Origin: Liolophura sinensis
Taxonomy: Eukaryota > Mollusca > Polyplacophora > Chitonida > Chitonidae
Direction of reading: 5' to 3'
Length of the DNA stretch: 64,000 nt
Assembly (NCBI RefSeq): GCF_032854445.1
Contig: NC_088301.1
Location: forward strand, 2,914,001-2,978,000
The translations under genes and the position numbers were made by a program. Each line of letters begins with the position of its first letter. The first letter of the stretch is position 1. This document shows positions 25,601 to 35,420 of the stretch, in pieces. A model generated the notes under the pieces. It was not told the DNA's origin. It did not search any database and saw only the letters and a program-made list of their open reading frames with translations.

Positions 25601-28600
25601 ATTTTAATTATATTTCATATTTTTGGTTCCCATTGGTCATTACATAGATAATTAAAAAAAAAAACTTGAGGAGCAACGACAACCAGCTCGAGTGTTTCGA
25701 GCATTACAAGGCAATATTCAACCATCTCGCAATGGTATTCAGTGCTTCTGAGCTAATAGCCAACGATCGCGTCCATCCACTCTGCTACAGTTTTCCCCCC
25801 TTGTTCGCTCTCTATCATCGGCATATTGGTAGAGTAAATAATGGAGCTTGCATGGCTAGTACCGAAGATGAACGATTTAAAGCATATCAAGCCAAATACA
25901 AATTTTTGTAAGACAGGATACCAGAAATTGTCAACTTGACATTACTTATCGAGGTCTTACATGCCCCAGCATATTCCGCTATAAAATATATTTTTTACAG
26001 GAGAGGATGGGTTTCCCGTGGCCTGGAAATTTAGCTAACCATGTCTGATCACATATTTTTCTGTTCGGTTTACAGAAAGGGAGTGAAAACGGATCATTTT
26101 GCTTGTTGCTGGGAAGCAAGGATGAGATCATGGCGTACAACGTTGCGGTGTTGATTTGTGTGTTTGGAATTCCTATGTTCGTGATGGCACCCATGTACTG
26201 GAAAATATTTATTGTCTTGTGGAAAAGTAGTAAAACATCCCAAGCAATGAAAAAGTGAGTAAACGTGAAACGCTTGGGTGACTCATTTCGTTTCGATTGG
26301 ACGAATATAGCTGTAAAGCACTGTTCCGTCCTCGAATCCTAACATCTACCTACAGTTTATTGTGTTTCAACTATCTATGAAAATACGTATAAATAAAATT
26401 CTCAGAAATGTGTTTAAAACAAGATAACTTCGGTAACGCTTTCATGACATTTTGTAAAGTTCCGGTACTTCACTTAAAAGAGGAACCTGACCCTGGAAGG
26501 TGGCTTAAATTGTATCAAAGTCCCAGATCCTGATCATGCTGGTTTGATTGACTTTACGTGAAGGGATTTGTAAAGCATCTGACGAGATGCTGTGGCCCTT
26601 CCCGGGATTGACGGCCAGGTTTCCTTCGCTGTCATATGAGTTAATTACATGTCAATGTATGATTTGAAATAGCAACGCAGTATACACGCAGACAGTGAAC
26701 CAGGGCGCAGCAACGTGAGGGGAACACTGGGAAACATATGTGTGACCCATCAATAACATGGCTTGCGTTGTTGTACACATTTGTTTTAGTGCTCAGGCGT
26801 CTGCAGCAAACAGCGGGGAAGAAAATGAGTCTGTGAAGATGCGGAAACAGGTAAATATCACTATTAGCAATTATCATTTATTGCCTTAAACTATATAGTT
26901 AAGTGAGTGGCGGATGGGATGGGGATGAGTGGGGCTGGCTAGTGCAGGGGCAAGGTGGTAAGATACTTCTCTGTCCTCGGAGCCTTATTGCCACATACTC
27001 CGACATTTCCTTGTTCGTAACGTTTTAAACAAATTGTTACCACTGCGCAGCTAGTCCAGCCTCTCCTTGCATGCCATATCAAGTCATAGCTTCCATTTCG
27101 CACTGGCCTTGCAATAACAACAGCGGATTATTCATTCTGGCTTTTGACATATAACAGTTGCTTGATGACTCTCGTGGCAACCTGTGCCCATCATGCCCTT
27201 GGAGAGCTCGATCTCCGTGTGACAATTTCTATACCCATCATGCCATGGAAGAGCTCAGTCTTTGCGTGACAACCTCTATACCCATCATGCCATTGGAGAG
27301 CTCGATCTCCGTGTGACAACCTCTATACCCATCATGCCATGGAAGAGCTCAGTCTGCGTGACAACCTCTATAACCATCATGCCTTTGGAGAGCTCGATCT
27401 CCGTGTGACAATTTCTATACCCATCATGCCATAGAAGAGCTCAGTCTTTGCGGGACAACCTCTATACCCATCATGCCGTGGGAGAGCTCGATCTTCGTGT
27501 TACAGTCTCTATGCCCATCATGCCATTGGAGAGCTCGATCTCCGTGTGACAATTTCTATACCCATTTTGCCGTTGGAGAGCTCAGTCTTTGCGGGACAAC
27601 CTCTATACCCACCATGCCGTAGGAGAGCTCGATCTCCGTGTGACAATTTCTATACCCATTTTGCCGTTGGAGAGCTCAGTCTTTGCGGGACAACCTCTAC
27701 ACCCACCATGCCGTAGGAGAGCTCGATCTCCGTGTGACAATTTCTATACCCATTTTGCCGTTGGAGAGCTCAGTCTTTGCGGGACAACCTCTATACCCAT
27801 CATGCCGTGAGGGAGCTCGATCTCCGTGTGACAATTTCTATACCCATTTTGCCGTTGGAGAGCTCAGTCTTTGCGGGACAACCTCTATACCCACCATGCC
27901 GTAGGAGAGCTCGATCTCCGTGTGACAATTTCTATACCCATTTTGCCGTTGGAGAGCTCAGTCTTTGCGGGACAACCTCTATACCCACCATGCCGTGAGG
28001 GAGCTCGATCTCCGTGTGACAATTTCTATACCCATTTTGCCGTTGGAGAGCTCAGTCTTTGCGGGATAACCTCTATACCCATCATGCCGTGGGAGAGCTC
28101 GATCTAGGTGTGACAACCTCCATGCCCATCATGCCGTAGGAGAGCTCAGTATCCGTGTGAGAGCTTCAATACCCATCATGCCGTGGGAAGGCTCGATCTA
28201 GGTGTGACAACCTCTACGTCCATCATGCCGTTGGATACCTCGTTCTCTGTGTGACAAGCTCTAGGCCAACCATGCCTTGGGAGGGCTTAGTCTCCGTGTG
28301 ACAACCTCGATGGGTTTTCGCCATTTACTCTTGTTTCCTCCACCCCTAGAATTGTCCTTCGCGGTACTAAGAAGAAAATGGCGTTAGACCGTTTTATGCA
28401 TTTTATTACTCTATCAGTCCTTTGTATATTTGATTGGATACAGAACTTCATAACAGAAGAATATTTGGCTCTGGTATTGGCATATTTTAATGACATTGCT
28501 GTTTTTCACTCCAGGCAATCGTGATGTTAATGACGGTGCTTCTTGCGTTCGTACTGTGCTGGGGCCCTGCCGCCGTTTATGAGGTGATATTCAGAGCGGT

Positions 28601-31600
28601 CCTGAACAACTACGGCGTAGTCTGGCCTTGGGGCCCCGATGTGTCTGTGGCTCTCAACTCGCTTGGATTCTGTAACAGCTGCTTCAATCCTCTTATTTGT
28701 ATAAAGATGTCCCGGTAAGACCCCAGAGAAGGTTACACCAGTACATTGATGGTGGTACAATACCATACCACCGTATGTAGCTGGCACTTTTGTCTACAAT
28801 ATATCAAAAAGTCAACCTTCCTTGACCATTTTTTGAGCTGTGGTTGCTGGAAGTGAAGTCATAGAATTTTGTTACCGTGGTAACCTACAGGGTAGTAAGT
28901 AACGCTGGCAAGAAAGTTTTCAGTTCTTATCCAAAACAAAAAATATTCTGATATATTTGAACTAGGTGTAAAAAACTAACAGTGCAGACATTTTTCAGCA
29001 CATCAACAACCTATAAGATGTAGCAGTACTGCCCAATCAGTGCTCCTTCACTCTTCAGCTCGGAGACAAGTCGTGGACCCAATTGCCTGAATTGCGCATG
29101 TGTAACTTGAAAACAAGGAGGTAATCGGAGAATGCAGACCTTAGCAACAGACAGATGCATACATTCATCCACTACGGACCAGTGGACAATAATCTCCATT
29201 TCTGTCATATTTGTCAGTCGTGAAAAATGGTTTAAAAATGAATGGATTCGGTCGCGGATCCTCACCCGAATCCTGATTACCAGAGTTTAATGGAATAATT
29301 CATGTATCCAGACCAAGACGTGTACACAATTTCATTTAAATCCTTGCCTATCTTCTCCCGTAAAGTTGCTGACAGACAGACGTACAGACAAACAATCGAA
29401 CAAACGTCCACAAAACACGACCACCTTGCCTGAGGTAATGCCGAGACGCTGCTGTATAAATGAAATAATTTTACCGCAATACAACAATATGTTGGTCTAA
29501 GCTTTAGTATTTGTTATAGATGGTTCTAGACTTTGTATTTGATATGGACAATATGTGCATGCAGAGACACTCCCATCACGGATTTACTCTCTGTGCTATA
29601 TTTTTTACAATATATCTGACAGGAATAATAATTGTGTTTGTCTGGATAGTGATCTTGAACTTTTGTATTTGACATAGATAGTAGTTTTATAACATCGTAC
29701 TTGAGATAAGTAGTAGCCTATCTGGCTGAACTCAAAAGTTGTCATAGCCGTTTGGATCTGACATGGATAGTGATTTTAGACCATTGTACTTAACATGTAT
29801 AGAATAAATACATCGCAGTTTTATACTGTTTCATTCATTCATGTATTATTTGTAAACTTTTTTTATTAGATAGCAATTTTGAAATAAATAGTAGTTTGTA
29901 ATGCTTTTGTATTTGAGATAGCGTTTGAAAACCTTTATAAAGTAAGACTGTCGGTGTTCTTGTATGATTTTGACACTGAGAATGAGTCATTGAGACTGTG
30001 AGTCAGTGATAATGAGACTGTGGGTGTGCTTGTATGATTCTGACACTGAGAGTGATTCGTTATAATGAAACACTGTGGGTGTGTTTGTATGATTCTGACA
30101 CTGAGAGTGATTCGTTATAAGGAAAGACTGTCGGTGTGCTTATACAATTCTGACACTGAGAGTGAGTCAGTATAATTGAAGACTGTCGGTGTGCTTGTAT
30201 TATTCTGACACTGAAAGTGATTCGTTACAAGGAAAGACTGTGGGTGTGCTTGTACAATTCTGACACTAAGAGTGAGTCATTATAATGAAAAACTGTCGAT
30301 GTGTTTGCACAATTCTGACACTCAGAGTGAGTCATTATAATGAAAGACTGTCGGTGTGCTGGTACAATTCTGACACTGAGAGTGAGTCATTACAATGAAA
30401 GACTGTCGGTGCTTGTACAATTCTGACACTGAGAGTGAGTCATTATAACGAAAGACTGTGGGTGTGCTTATATAATTCTGACACTGAGAGTGAGTCATTA
30501 TTATGAAAGTCTGTCGGTGTGCTTGTATGATTCTGACACTGAGAGTGATTCGTTATAATGGAAGACTGTGGGTGTGCTTGTACAATTCTGACACTGAGAA
30601 TGAGTCATTCTTATGAAAGGCTGTCGGTGTGCTTGTACAATTCTGACACTGAAAGTGAGTCATTATAATGAAAGACTGTCGGTGTGCTTGTGCAATTCTG
30701 ACACTGAGAGTGAGTAATTGTTATGAAAGGCTGTGGGTGTGTTTGTATGATTCTGACACTGAGAGTGAGTCATTATAATGAAAGACTGTCGGTGTGCTTG
30801 TACAATTCTGACACTGAAAGTGAGTCATTATAATGAAAGACTGTCGGTGTGCTTGTACAATTCTGACACTGAGAGTGAGTAATTGTTATGAAAGGCTGTG
30901 GGTGTGTTTGTATGATTCTGACACTGAGAGTGAGTAATTGTTATGAAAGGCTGTGGGTGTGCTTGTATGATTCTGACACTGAGAAATTTGAAAGGCTGTG
31001 GGTATGCTTGTATGATTCTGACACTGAGAGTGATTCGTTATAATGAAAGACTGTTGATGTGCTTGTATGATTCTTCTGACACTGAGAGTGAGTCATTATA
31101 ATTCAAACCTGTCGGTGTGCTTGTACAATTCTGACACTGAGAGTGATTCGTTATAATGAAAGACTGTGGGTGTGCTTGTATAATTCTGACACTGAGAGTG
31201 ATTCGTTATAAGGAAAGGCTGTTGGTGTGCTTGTATGAATCTGACACTGAGAGTGATTCGTTATAATGAAAGACCATGGGTGTGCTTGTATGAATCTGAC
31301 ACTGAGAGTGATTCGTTATAATGAAAGACTGTTGGTGTGCTTGTACAATTCTGACACTGAGAGTGATTCGTTATAATGAAAGACTGTGGGTGTGCTTGTA
31401 TAATTCTGACACTGAGAGTGATTCGTTATAAGGAAAGGCTGTTGGTGTGCTTGTATGAATCTGACACTGAGAGTGATTCGTTATAATGAAAGACCATGGG
31501 TGGGCTTGTATGAATCTGACACTGAGCGTGATTCGTTATAATGAAAGACTGTTGGTGTGCTTGTACAATTCTGACACTGAGAGTGATTCGTTATAATGAC

Positions 31601-31915
31601 ACCGTTAGTCGTTATAATGTAATAATGTCGGCGAGGATGAATTATTAAAAGCTTTAAAAGTCAGGATTACAGTAGAATGAAGGAAACCAGGTCATTAAGG
31701 ACAGTTGGGTTATTATGATAATTGTGTAAATCTACTCCAGTTTGTTCTGTTTCTGATTTTTCAGGAAATTCCGTGAATACGTGATGTCTGTGTTGTGCTG
31801 TTCAAGAAAGACGGATAAAAAAGCAGCATTGTGGACTAAAGACAGCAGATCATCACAGTCTGGCACAAGCGTCACGACTGCAGCTACTGAAACGGCGTCC
31901 AAGGAGGACCTTTGA
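13626..31915 (+). CDS. class A (rhodopsin-like) GPCR, probable peptide receptor, 9 coding exons
   Basis: Nine exons join in frame to 486 residues: 13626-13680, 19457-19900, 21725-21846, 22280-22404, 23926-24049, 26076-26254, 26790-26850, 28515-28714 and 31765-31915. A signal peptide (1-18) precedes an extracellular domain (19 to ~148) with sequons NVT, NTS, NNT and NHS. The seven-helix core shows N168 (TM1), the TM2 motif LAISD (D196), C224 at the start of TM3 and C299 in loop 2 (the conserved disulphide), ERY 248-250, W276 in TM4, CWGP 385-388 in TM6 and NPLIC 428-432 in TM7. The C-terminal tail carries a CC pair (448-449) that could be palmitoylated. Class A receptors signal through G proteins at the plasma membrane. 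ERYIAICHPL and the basic ends of loop 3 suggest a neuropeptide-type receptor, but the ligand cannot be named. The oddity is Cys in place of Tyr in NPxxY. Seven of eight introns hold minisatellites. Confidence 0.9.
14230..16245. repeat. 2-kb minisatellite, ~40-bp unit with long C-tracts
   Basis: About 50 copies of a unit like 'ctcccctatttccattcctc' + 'cctggcatgtttgtctacag' fill this part of GPCR intron 1. Variants differ at the centre: 'cctccctggcatg', 'cccgccgggtatattgg', or a run of 8-20 C before 'gctggcatg'. From about 14780 the variants recur in a fixed order, a higher-order repeat of roughly 210-260 bp. All three plus-strand frames stay open for up to 258 codons because the unit lacks stops. 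I treat these as non-coding. Confidence 0.95.
16246..17471. other. GPCR intron 1, no feature seen
   Basis: No array, SINE or exon-like segment is recognised here. Short frames at 16392-16592 and 16933-17142 have no domain. Confidence 0.35.
17472..17625 (-). mobile_element. SINE family A, 3' part, inverted
   Basis: Reads 'tttgactggtgttttacgcc' ... 'cccacgaccatccgcgggc' ... 'cctccgtacg', the reverse complement of the family A body and tail. It lies in GPCR intron 1. Confidence 0.8.
17626..18675. other. GPCR intron 1, no feature seen
   Basis: Single-copy-looking sequence with no recognised repeat or exon. Confidence 0.35.
18676..18892 (+). mobile_element. SINE family A, head and body
   Basis: Contains the A box 'tggctcagttggttagcg', the B box 'gtaagttcaagtccagc' and the body to 'ccgccgtcgtataagt'. 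It then passes directly into the tandem array at 18893 instead of its normal 3' tail. Confidence 0.85.
18893..19050. repeat. minisatellite, ~23-bp unit (CTGAATGCTGAGTTACATT)
   Basis: Seven copies of 'gtctgaatgctgagttacat' with small changes start exactly where the SINE tail should begin. Confidence 0.9.
19457..19900 (+). CDS. GPCR exon 2 (N-terminal domain and start of TM1)
   Basis: The acceptor is 'ttttaaag' after a T-rich tract, and the donor is G|GTAAGC. Encodes residues 19-166: an extracellular domain with four N-glycosylation sequons and two cysteines (C-V-D-K-I-C), then the first part of TM1 (FAIAVVVFSVVIAVGIT). Upstream sequence also stays open to 19375, so use of a later acceptor at 19466 cannot be excluded, but that would change the phase. 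Confidence 0.85.
19970..21440. repeat. degenerate minisatellite (CAGATCTTCAGTCAGGTTCT)
   Basis: GPCR intron 2 is largely made of imperfect ~17-23-bp copies of motifs such as 'cagtcagatcttcagtcagg' and 'ttctcagttagat'. The array is interrupted by the inverted-repeat element at 20454-21010 and resumes after it. Confidence 0.85.
20454..21010. mobile_element. non-autonomous DNA transposon (MITE-like) with 18-bp terminal inverted repeats
   Basis: The left end GGGGGCAAACTAACATTT (20454-20471) and the reverse complement of 20993-21010 agree at 17 of 18 positions. Inside each end lie clustered TTATCGAT/ATCGATAA words, as in subterminal transposase-binding repeats. No transposase frame is present, so at 557 bp it would depend on an autonomous relative. 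The host array (CAGTCAGATC...) continues on both sides, which marks it as an insertion. I could not identify a clear target-site duplication, so superfamily assignment (hAT is possible) is open. Confidence 0.75.
21725..21846 (+). CDS. GPCR exon 3 (TM1 end to TM2)
   Basis: Acceptor 'tttcttcag', donor CAG|GTAAGC. Encodes residues 168-207 with N168 of TM1, loop 1 and the TM2 motif SLAISD (D196). Confidence 0.92.
21880..22180. repeat. minisatellite, 45-bp unit (TGTCTTTGTTTTAC)
   Basis: 'gtctttg' recurs at 45-bp steps six times, with 'ttaaatctgtcagaaagtca' between copies. It starts about 35 bp after the exon 3 donor. Because 45 is a multiple of three, both strands stay open for about 100 codons. 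It is within an intron and judged non-coding. Confidence 0.9.
22280..22404 (+). CDS. GPCR exon 4 (loop 1 to TM3)
   Basis: Acceptor 'tgcattacag', donor AG|GTGAGT. Encodes residues 208-248: W219 and C224, TM3 and the E of the ERY motif, whose Arg codon is split by the next intron. Confidence 0.92.
22405..23289. other. GPCR intron 4, first part, no feature seen
   Basis: No array, SINE or exon-like segment recognised before the SINE at 23290. Confidence 0.4.
23290..23466 (+). mobile_element. SINE family A, body
   Basis: Runs from 'cgaaacgacccaggagcc' through 'gtgagttcaagtccagcc' to 'cataatgctgaccataat', where it breaks off into a tandem array. Confidence 0.8.
23467..23830. repeat. minisatellite, ~52-bp unit (GGGACAAGTCACAGATACTC)
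   Basis: Seven nearly identical copies of 'gggacaagtcacagatactc' + 'tggtagtaaatgtggagtgt' + 'taattcgctta' begin at the broken 3' end of the adjoining SINE and end about 95 bp before GPCR exon 5. Confidence 0.93.
23926..24049 (+). CDS. GPCR exon 5 (ERY to TM4)
   Basis: Acceptor 'ttcctccctag', donor GTG|GTAAGG. Completes ERY and encodes residues 250-290 (YIAICHPLRAK, W276 and P of TM4). Confidence 0.93.
24240..25550. repeat. degenerate minisatellite (CCTCCACGATATTCCCT)
   Basis: About 1.3 kb of GPCR intron 5 consists of imperfect ~22-27-bp copies of 'acctccacgatattccctt', drifting into 'ctccacgagatcccctgacc' to the right. The array ends at a SINE tail. Confidence 0.8.
25553..25590 (+). mobile_element. 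SINE family A, tail only
   Basis: 'ggcgtaaaacaccagtcaaa' directly follows the last repeat copy. Only the terminal ~38 bp of the SINE remain. Confidence 0.65.
25591..26075. other. GPCR intron 5, last part, no feature seen
   Basis: AT-rich sequence with an 81-codon frame (25666-25911) that has no domain. It ends in the acceptor 'ggtttacag' before exon 6. Confidence 0.4.
26076..26254 (+). CDS. GPCR exon 6 (loop 2, TM5, loop 3)
   Basis: Encodes residues 291-349: sequon N295-G-S, loop 2 C299, TM5 (YNVAVLICVFGIPMFVMAP, then MYWKIF) and the start of intracellular loop 3. Donor AA|GTGAGT. Confidence 0.93.
26255..26789. other. GPCR intron 6, the only intron without an array
   Basis: 535 bp with no tandem array or SINE seen. 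It ends in acceptor 'tttgttttag'. Confidence 0.6.
26790..26850 (+). CDS. GPCR exon 7 (loop 3)
   Basis: A 61-bp exon encoding residues 351-370 of loop 3, rich in A, S and E and ending in K-M-R-K-Q, the basic segment before TM6. Donor CAG|GTAAAT. Its small size makes it the least certain internal exon, but both phases fit. Confidence 0.85.
27190..28310. repeat. minisatellite, 47-bp unit in 94-bp higher-order dimer
   Basis: About 24 copies of 'gacaacctctatacccatca' + 'tgccgtgggagagctcgatc' fill most of GPCR intron 7. Between 27540 and 28070 a dimer of two variants (one with 'tacccattttgccgttgg') recurs at exactly 94 bp. Plus-strand frames of 73 codons repeat with that step and are artefacts. 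Confidence 0.95.
28515..28714 (+). CDS. GPCR exon 8 (TM6, loop 3, TM7)
   Basis: Acceptor 'cactccag', donor CG|GTAAGA. Encodes residues 371-436: TM6 with CWGP (385-388), extracellular loop 3 with W-P-W, and TM7 with NPLIC (428-432). Confidence 0.95.
28715..29509. other. GPCR intron 8, first part, no feature seen
   Basis: No exon-like or repeated segment recognised. Confidence 0.4.
29510..29940. repeat. decayed tandem repeat (TTTGTATTTGACATAGATAG)
   Basis: Roughly eight poorly matching copies of a 'gattttagaccattgtactt' / 'gacatggatagt' type unit precede the cleaner array at 29941. Confidence 0.5.
29941..31615. repeat. minisatellite, ~55-bp unit with 220-bp tetramer
   Basis: About 30 copies of 'gaaagactgtcggtgtgctt' + 'gtacaattctgacactgaga' + 'gtgagtcattataat' fill GPCR intron 8. 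Near the right end a four-unit block starting at 31161 is repeated at 31381, exactly 220 bp later, with very few changes. Confidence 0.95.
31765..31915 (+). CDS. GPCR exon 9 (C-terminal tail, stop)
   Basis: Acceptor 'tgatttttcag'. Encodes residues 438-486, K-F-R-E-Y (helix 8), a C-C pair and a Ser/Thr-rich tail ending in K-E-D-L, then TGA at 31913-31915. Confidence 0.92.
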
Positions 31916-32510
31916 TAGATTTTAAACTCCTCATTAGACAGTAGTAGTAGAAGTAGTAAGAATATTAGACATTGTGAAAATGCCGCTTTAGGCCTAAGCG
32001 TTAGAATACTGAAGAACGTGGTCAAACGTACACGTGATTTGTGTACTTCAAACTGTATCTTATCTACATGAGTAACTTGGAGAGAAGGTACAGATATTGT
32101 GGCGATCTGTATCATGGCTAAATGTTAGAGAACATCACGTGTACTATGAGAGTATAGGTGCAATTTGAAGATTTTAAGCTATTTATTTGTTAGATCGTCT
32201 GGTGTGATCAGAGTGTCATGGGTATTAATGTCAGAAATACCTTTTTAACTGGTGTCATTGGAGAGATTGATAGATTTTAGTAGAAGTTATAATGTGTTTT
32301 TTTTTTCACCCGTAAGTTTCTCTACATCTATGTTAATAGCTTGTAAAGCACATGTACCTGCGTGCTATTTTGGTTTACCTTGTAAACTGAATAATCGAGA
32401 TTAAAACTTTTTTCACTCTGCCGCCTAAAGGACGTATTTTGACGATTTAATACTTTGCTAATCTGTTTTATGAGTACAAGTTGAAAGTGGAGTTGGTGAA
32501 GATTAAAGTT

Positions 32511-32516
32511 AATAAA
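32511..32516 (+). terminator. poly(A) signal of the GPCR gene
   Basis: AATAAA about 600 bp after the stop codon, with no earlier canonical hexamer noticed. It implies a 3' UTR of roughly 0.6 kb. Confidence 0.6.
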
Positions 32517-32599
32517 ATGTGGCGCCATTTGAACAAACAAACAAAACAAAATAAAAAAAACTGTAAATTGTGAGCTTACAACCATAGCTTTCAATTTTC

Positions 32600-32944
32600 A
32601 CAGCACAGTTGGAAGAGCGTCCGCTTTGGGAGCGGTAGATCCAAGGTCAATACTGGTTCAAGTCACACTTTAAAAGAGGAAGTTATAACTTCCTCGCTTG
32701 GCGTTCAACATGAAGGGGATAGTGCAACGACTGGTTGACCCGTATCAGCATAATGGCTCGGGCGGGGCCGTTTACTTGCCTTCGGTAAGGCATCTCTGTG
32801 AAGCAGCACTAGATAAAAGAGTGGTGGAAATCCGTCCTGCAACAAGGAGGCACATTACATACACTCTAAGGATTCCTTCGTCGTCATATGACGGAAAAAT
32901 TGTTAAGTAAGACGTTAAACCCCAAGTACTCACTCACTCACTCA
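32600..32944 (+). mobile_element. SINE family B (tRNA-derived, CTCA-tailed)
   Basis: The head 'gttggaagagcgtccgcttt' + 'gggagcggtagatcc' carries an A box, 'tactggttcaagtcac' is the B box, and the 3' end is 'gacgttaaaccccaagtact' followed by (CACT)n. It is unrelated in sequence to family A. The open frame inside (32698-32910) belongs to the SINE. Confidence 0.85.
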
Positions 32945-34962
32945 ATTTTCACTGCCGATGTATTTCTCCGGCTAAAACATTTCAAATGGATAAATCCTGA
33001 AAGGCAATTTTCCGAGCATTTTACATGCTCATGTTCGATGATATCAAACATGCACAAAGAACAGCCAAGTCCTTTCAGGGTGACCTACTTTACACAGGGT
33101 GCGCTATATCGAGAACATGTCATATGATATTACTCCGCGTGACAGATGCACATGTTTAAGCAATACGCATTTGAAGATCTTGCGCCAGATATTCTTATTA
33201 TAAGACACTGGCAGATGCAGTAAATTTATTACATTAAAATAGTATGACCGCTCTAAGCTCATAGAAGGGACATTTGTCACAATGAAGAGTATCTCGGAAT
33301 ATGTATTTTATACAAGGTCAACATGACACGCAAAGGAATAACCAAAGAGCTAGCCAAGCCAGCAGGAAGCGTTATGGGCTCATGTTTCCTCAACGGAAAT
33401 CATACAAAACCATGAATTTACTTTGGAAATAGTATCTACAATGGCAAGGAAAAAAAAGAAAAACATTCAGTAGTGTCAGTGACATTCGTTACTCATAATA
33501 TTCGACGTTTAGATTGCAAATGAGACACTTTCGCAGTTTGCTGATTTAACAGTTTCTGTATACATGTATAGTCACCCATTTGATAATAGGGTGGGGTGAG
33601 TCCGGAAAGGACCCCTTGCAACAAGATGGGAAACCTCCTGTCCCTCTTAAACCTTCTTAAAGTGACCGATATTCCACAAATTACCCTAGGGCATCCCAGG
33701 TATGCGGTTGAAGTTGTTATCTAACATGTGTAGCCGATGAAATTGGCGAAGTTAAAATTCGTTGCAAACCATGAGTCAACTTTTTTTTTACTGTTAATTC
33801 AGATGACAGTATACTTTTCCGTCTGATGTTGATATTTGAAACAAGGTTTGTCTTACGCATTATAGCTTAAATATATCAAATTTATTACGAAGCTAAACTA
33901 ATAAACAGGTGCCCTCTTTCTCAGTGTAATAGTACGATACGCTGTTAGCTGCAGTAAATAACGTTGAGCTTTATTTGGAAAAATGGTGTATAGAATTTGT
34001 GTAAATTTATGATAAAATATTTAACATATAGCTTGACGATATATGAAGAAATATAACAAAATACTTTTTTGCGTGGTTCAAATTACCTCCCCCCCCCCTC
34101 CATTAGCTCACTTTGTTAAAGCACAAAACAATGTATGTAGTTACATGAATCGAACTCGTTATCCTATATTGGACACAACCGTTTCAAAGCACGCATGTAT
34201 TTATCTCTTGAAAAATATTTTTATTTAAGTGAAGAGGTTACATCAACCAAAAGCAAGTACATTCTTTTTTTATCAAAATAAAACAAATATATACCAGTTT
34301 ATACCAGCAATACCTGAGATGTCAAGTCTGAGGTTCAGAAGAAGAACCCGACTTTTAAATTTTCAAGGCACGCATGTTACCACTGTGTGAGTGCGAACAA
34401 TGCGTTAGAACGTGCTGAATGTAGAACTGCTTTCATCTTTCGGATTATTATTTTTTGGCGATTTATACTGTGTGAACAAACATGATACTTCGTTATAGCT
34501 TACTACTCCCTAACTAAATACCAAATATGTGGAAATGAATTTTTATTCTCGCAAACATATTTTCATTATGATGGGAATTACCGCAGGAAAAAGCTTTAAA
34601 ATAGCAAAATTTGACCTTACTTTTGTCTTGATAAAACAAAAAGAATAAATCGCATCACTAATATTTTTCACAAACATGTTCTTCAGTAATTGTACTTCAT
34701 TTTCAAATACGTTTTACTTGTTTTTCTGCATGAAAAAAATTACACCTCACTGCTGCGCCGAATATCCTATCTAGTTGGAAAGGGCCTATTTGGCAAAAAT
34801 ATCAATCAGTACAAATCCAATCGAAATTTTGCTTCAATTTAAGAATAGCCCAAACAATCACGTTTTAGCCAAATATTGGCCTCTTGGTGTCCACTGCGTT
34901 AAGTTCGTAAAATTTATAATGTAGATCGCTTTAGAATGTTCTGAGACATTGGAATCATTTTA
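32945..34962. other. intergenic, no gene seen
   Basis: AT-rich sequence between the GPCR 3' end and the next SINE. No domain-bearing frame, array or transposon end recognised. Confidence 0.4.
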
Positions 34963-35420
34963 GGGGGCATCCGTGGCCTAGGTGGTTAGCGTGCAATGAC
35001 CCTGGAGCCTTTCGCTGTGAGTTCAACTCATGCTACCTCTCCGGACGTACATGGGAAGGTCTTTCAGCAACCTGCGGATAGTCGTGGATTTCCTCCGGGC
35101 TCTGCCTGGTTTCCTCCCACCATAATGCTGACCGCGATCGTATATGTATTTCTGGTTATCGTTCTCGCCCTGGCCCTCGCCTAGGTCGTCGCCCTCGCCC
35201 TCGTCCGCGCCCTCGCCCTCGTCCTCTCCCTCGTCCTCCTGCTGGAGGCCGCGGCGACGTGATGTAGGTTTACGTGCTATAGATCAATAGTAGTAATCTG
35301 GGGAAAGAAATTGACATGTGTTTGTTTGGAACATTTCTCCAAAAATTATGCTGACCGCCGCCGTATAAGGGAAATATTCCTGAGTGCGGCGTAAAACACC
35401 AGTTACACAAATAAATGAAT
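34963..35420 (+). mobile_element. SINE family A split by a ~200-bp insert
   Basis: Head and body run from 'gggggcatccgtggcctagg' to 'cataatgctgaccgcgatcg' (35145). The missing 3' part resumes at about 35344 with 'ttatgctgaccgccgccg' and runs to 'gcggcgtaaaacaccagtta'. The 'atgctgaccg' segment is present on both sides. The insert starts with C-rich hexamer repeats ('gccctcgccctcgtcc'). Confidence 0.75.
35160..35245. repeat. (GCCCTC)n-like simple repeat
   Basis: About 14 imperfect hexamers 'gccctc/gtcctc' lie within the insert that splits the SINE. Confidence 0.8.

Noticed and set aside
27589-28107. Four 73-78-codon frames spaced exactly 94 bp apart
   Set aside because: Identical frames produced by the 94-bp tandem dimer in intron 7.
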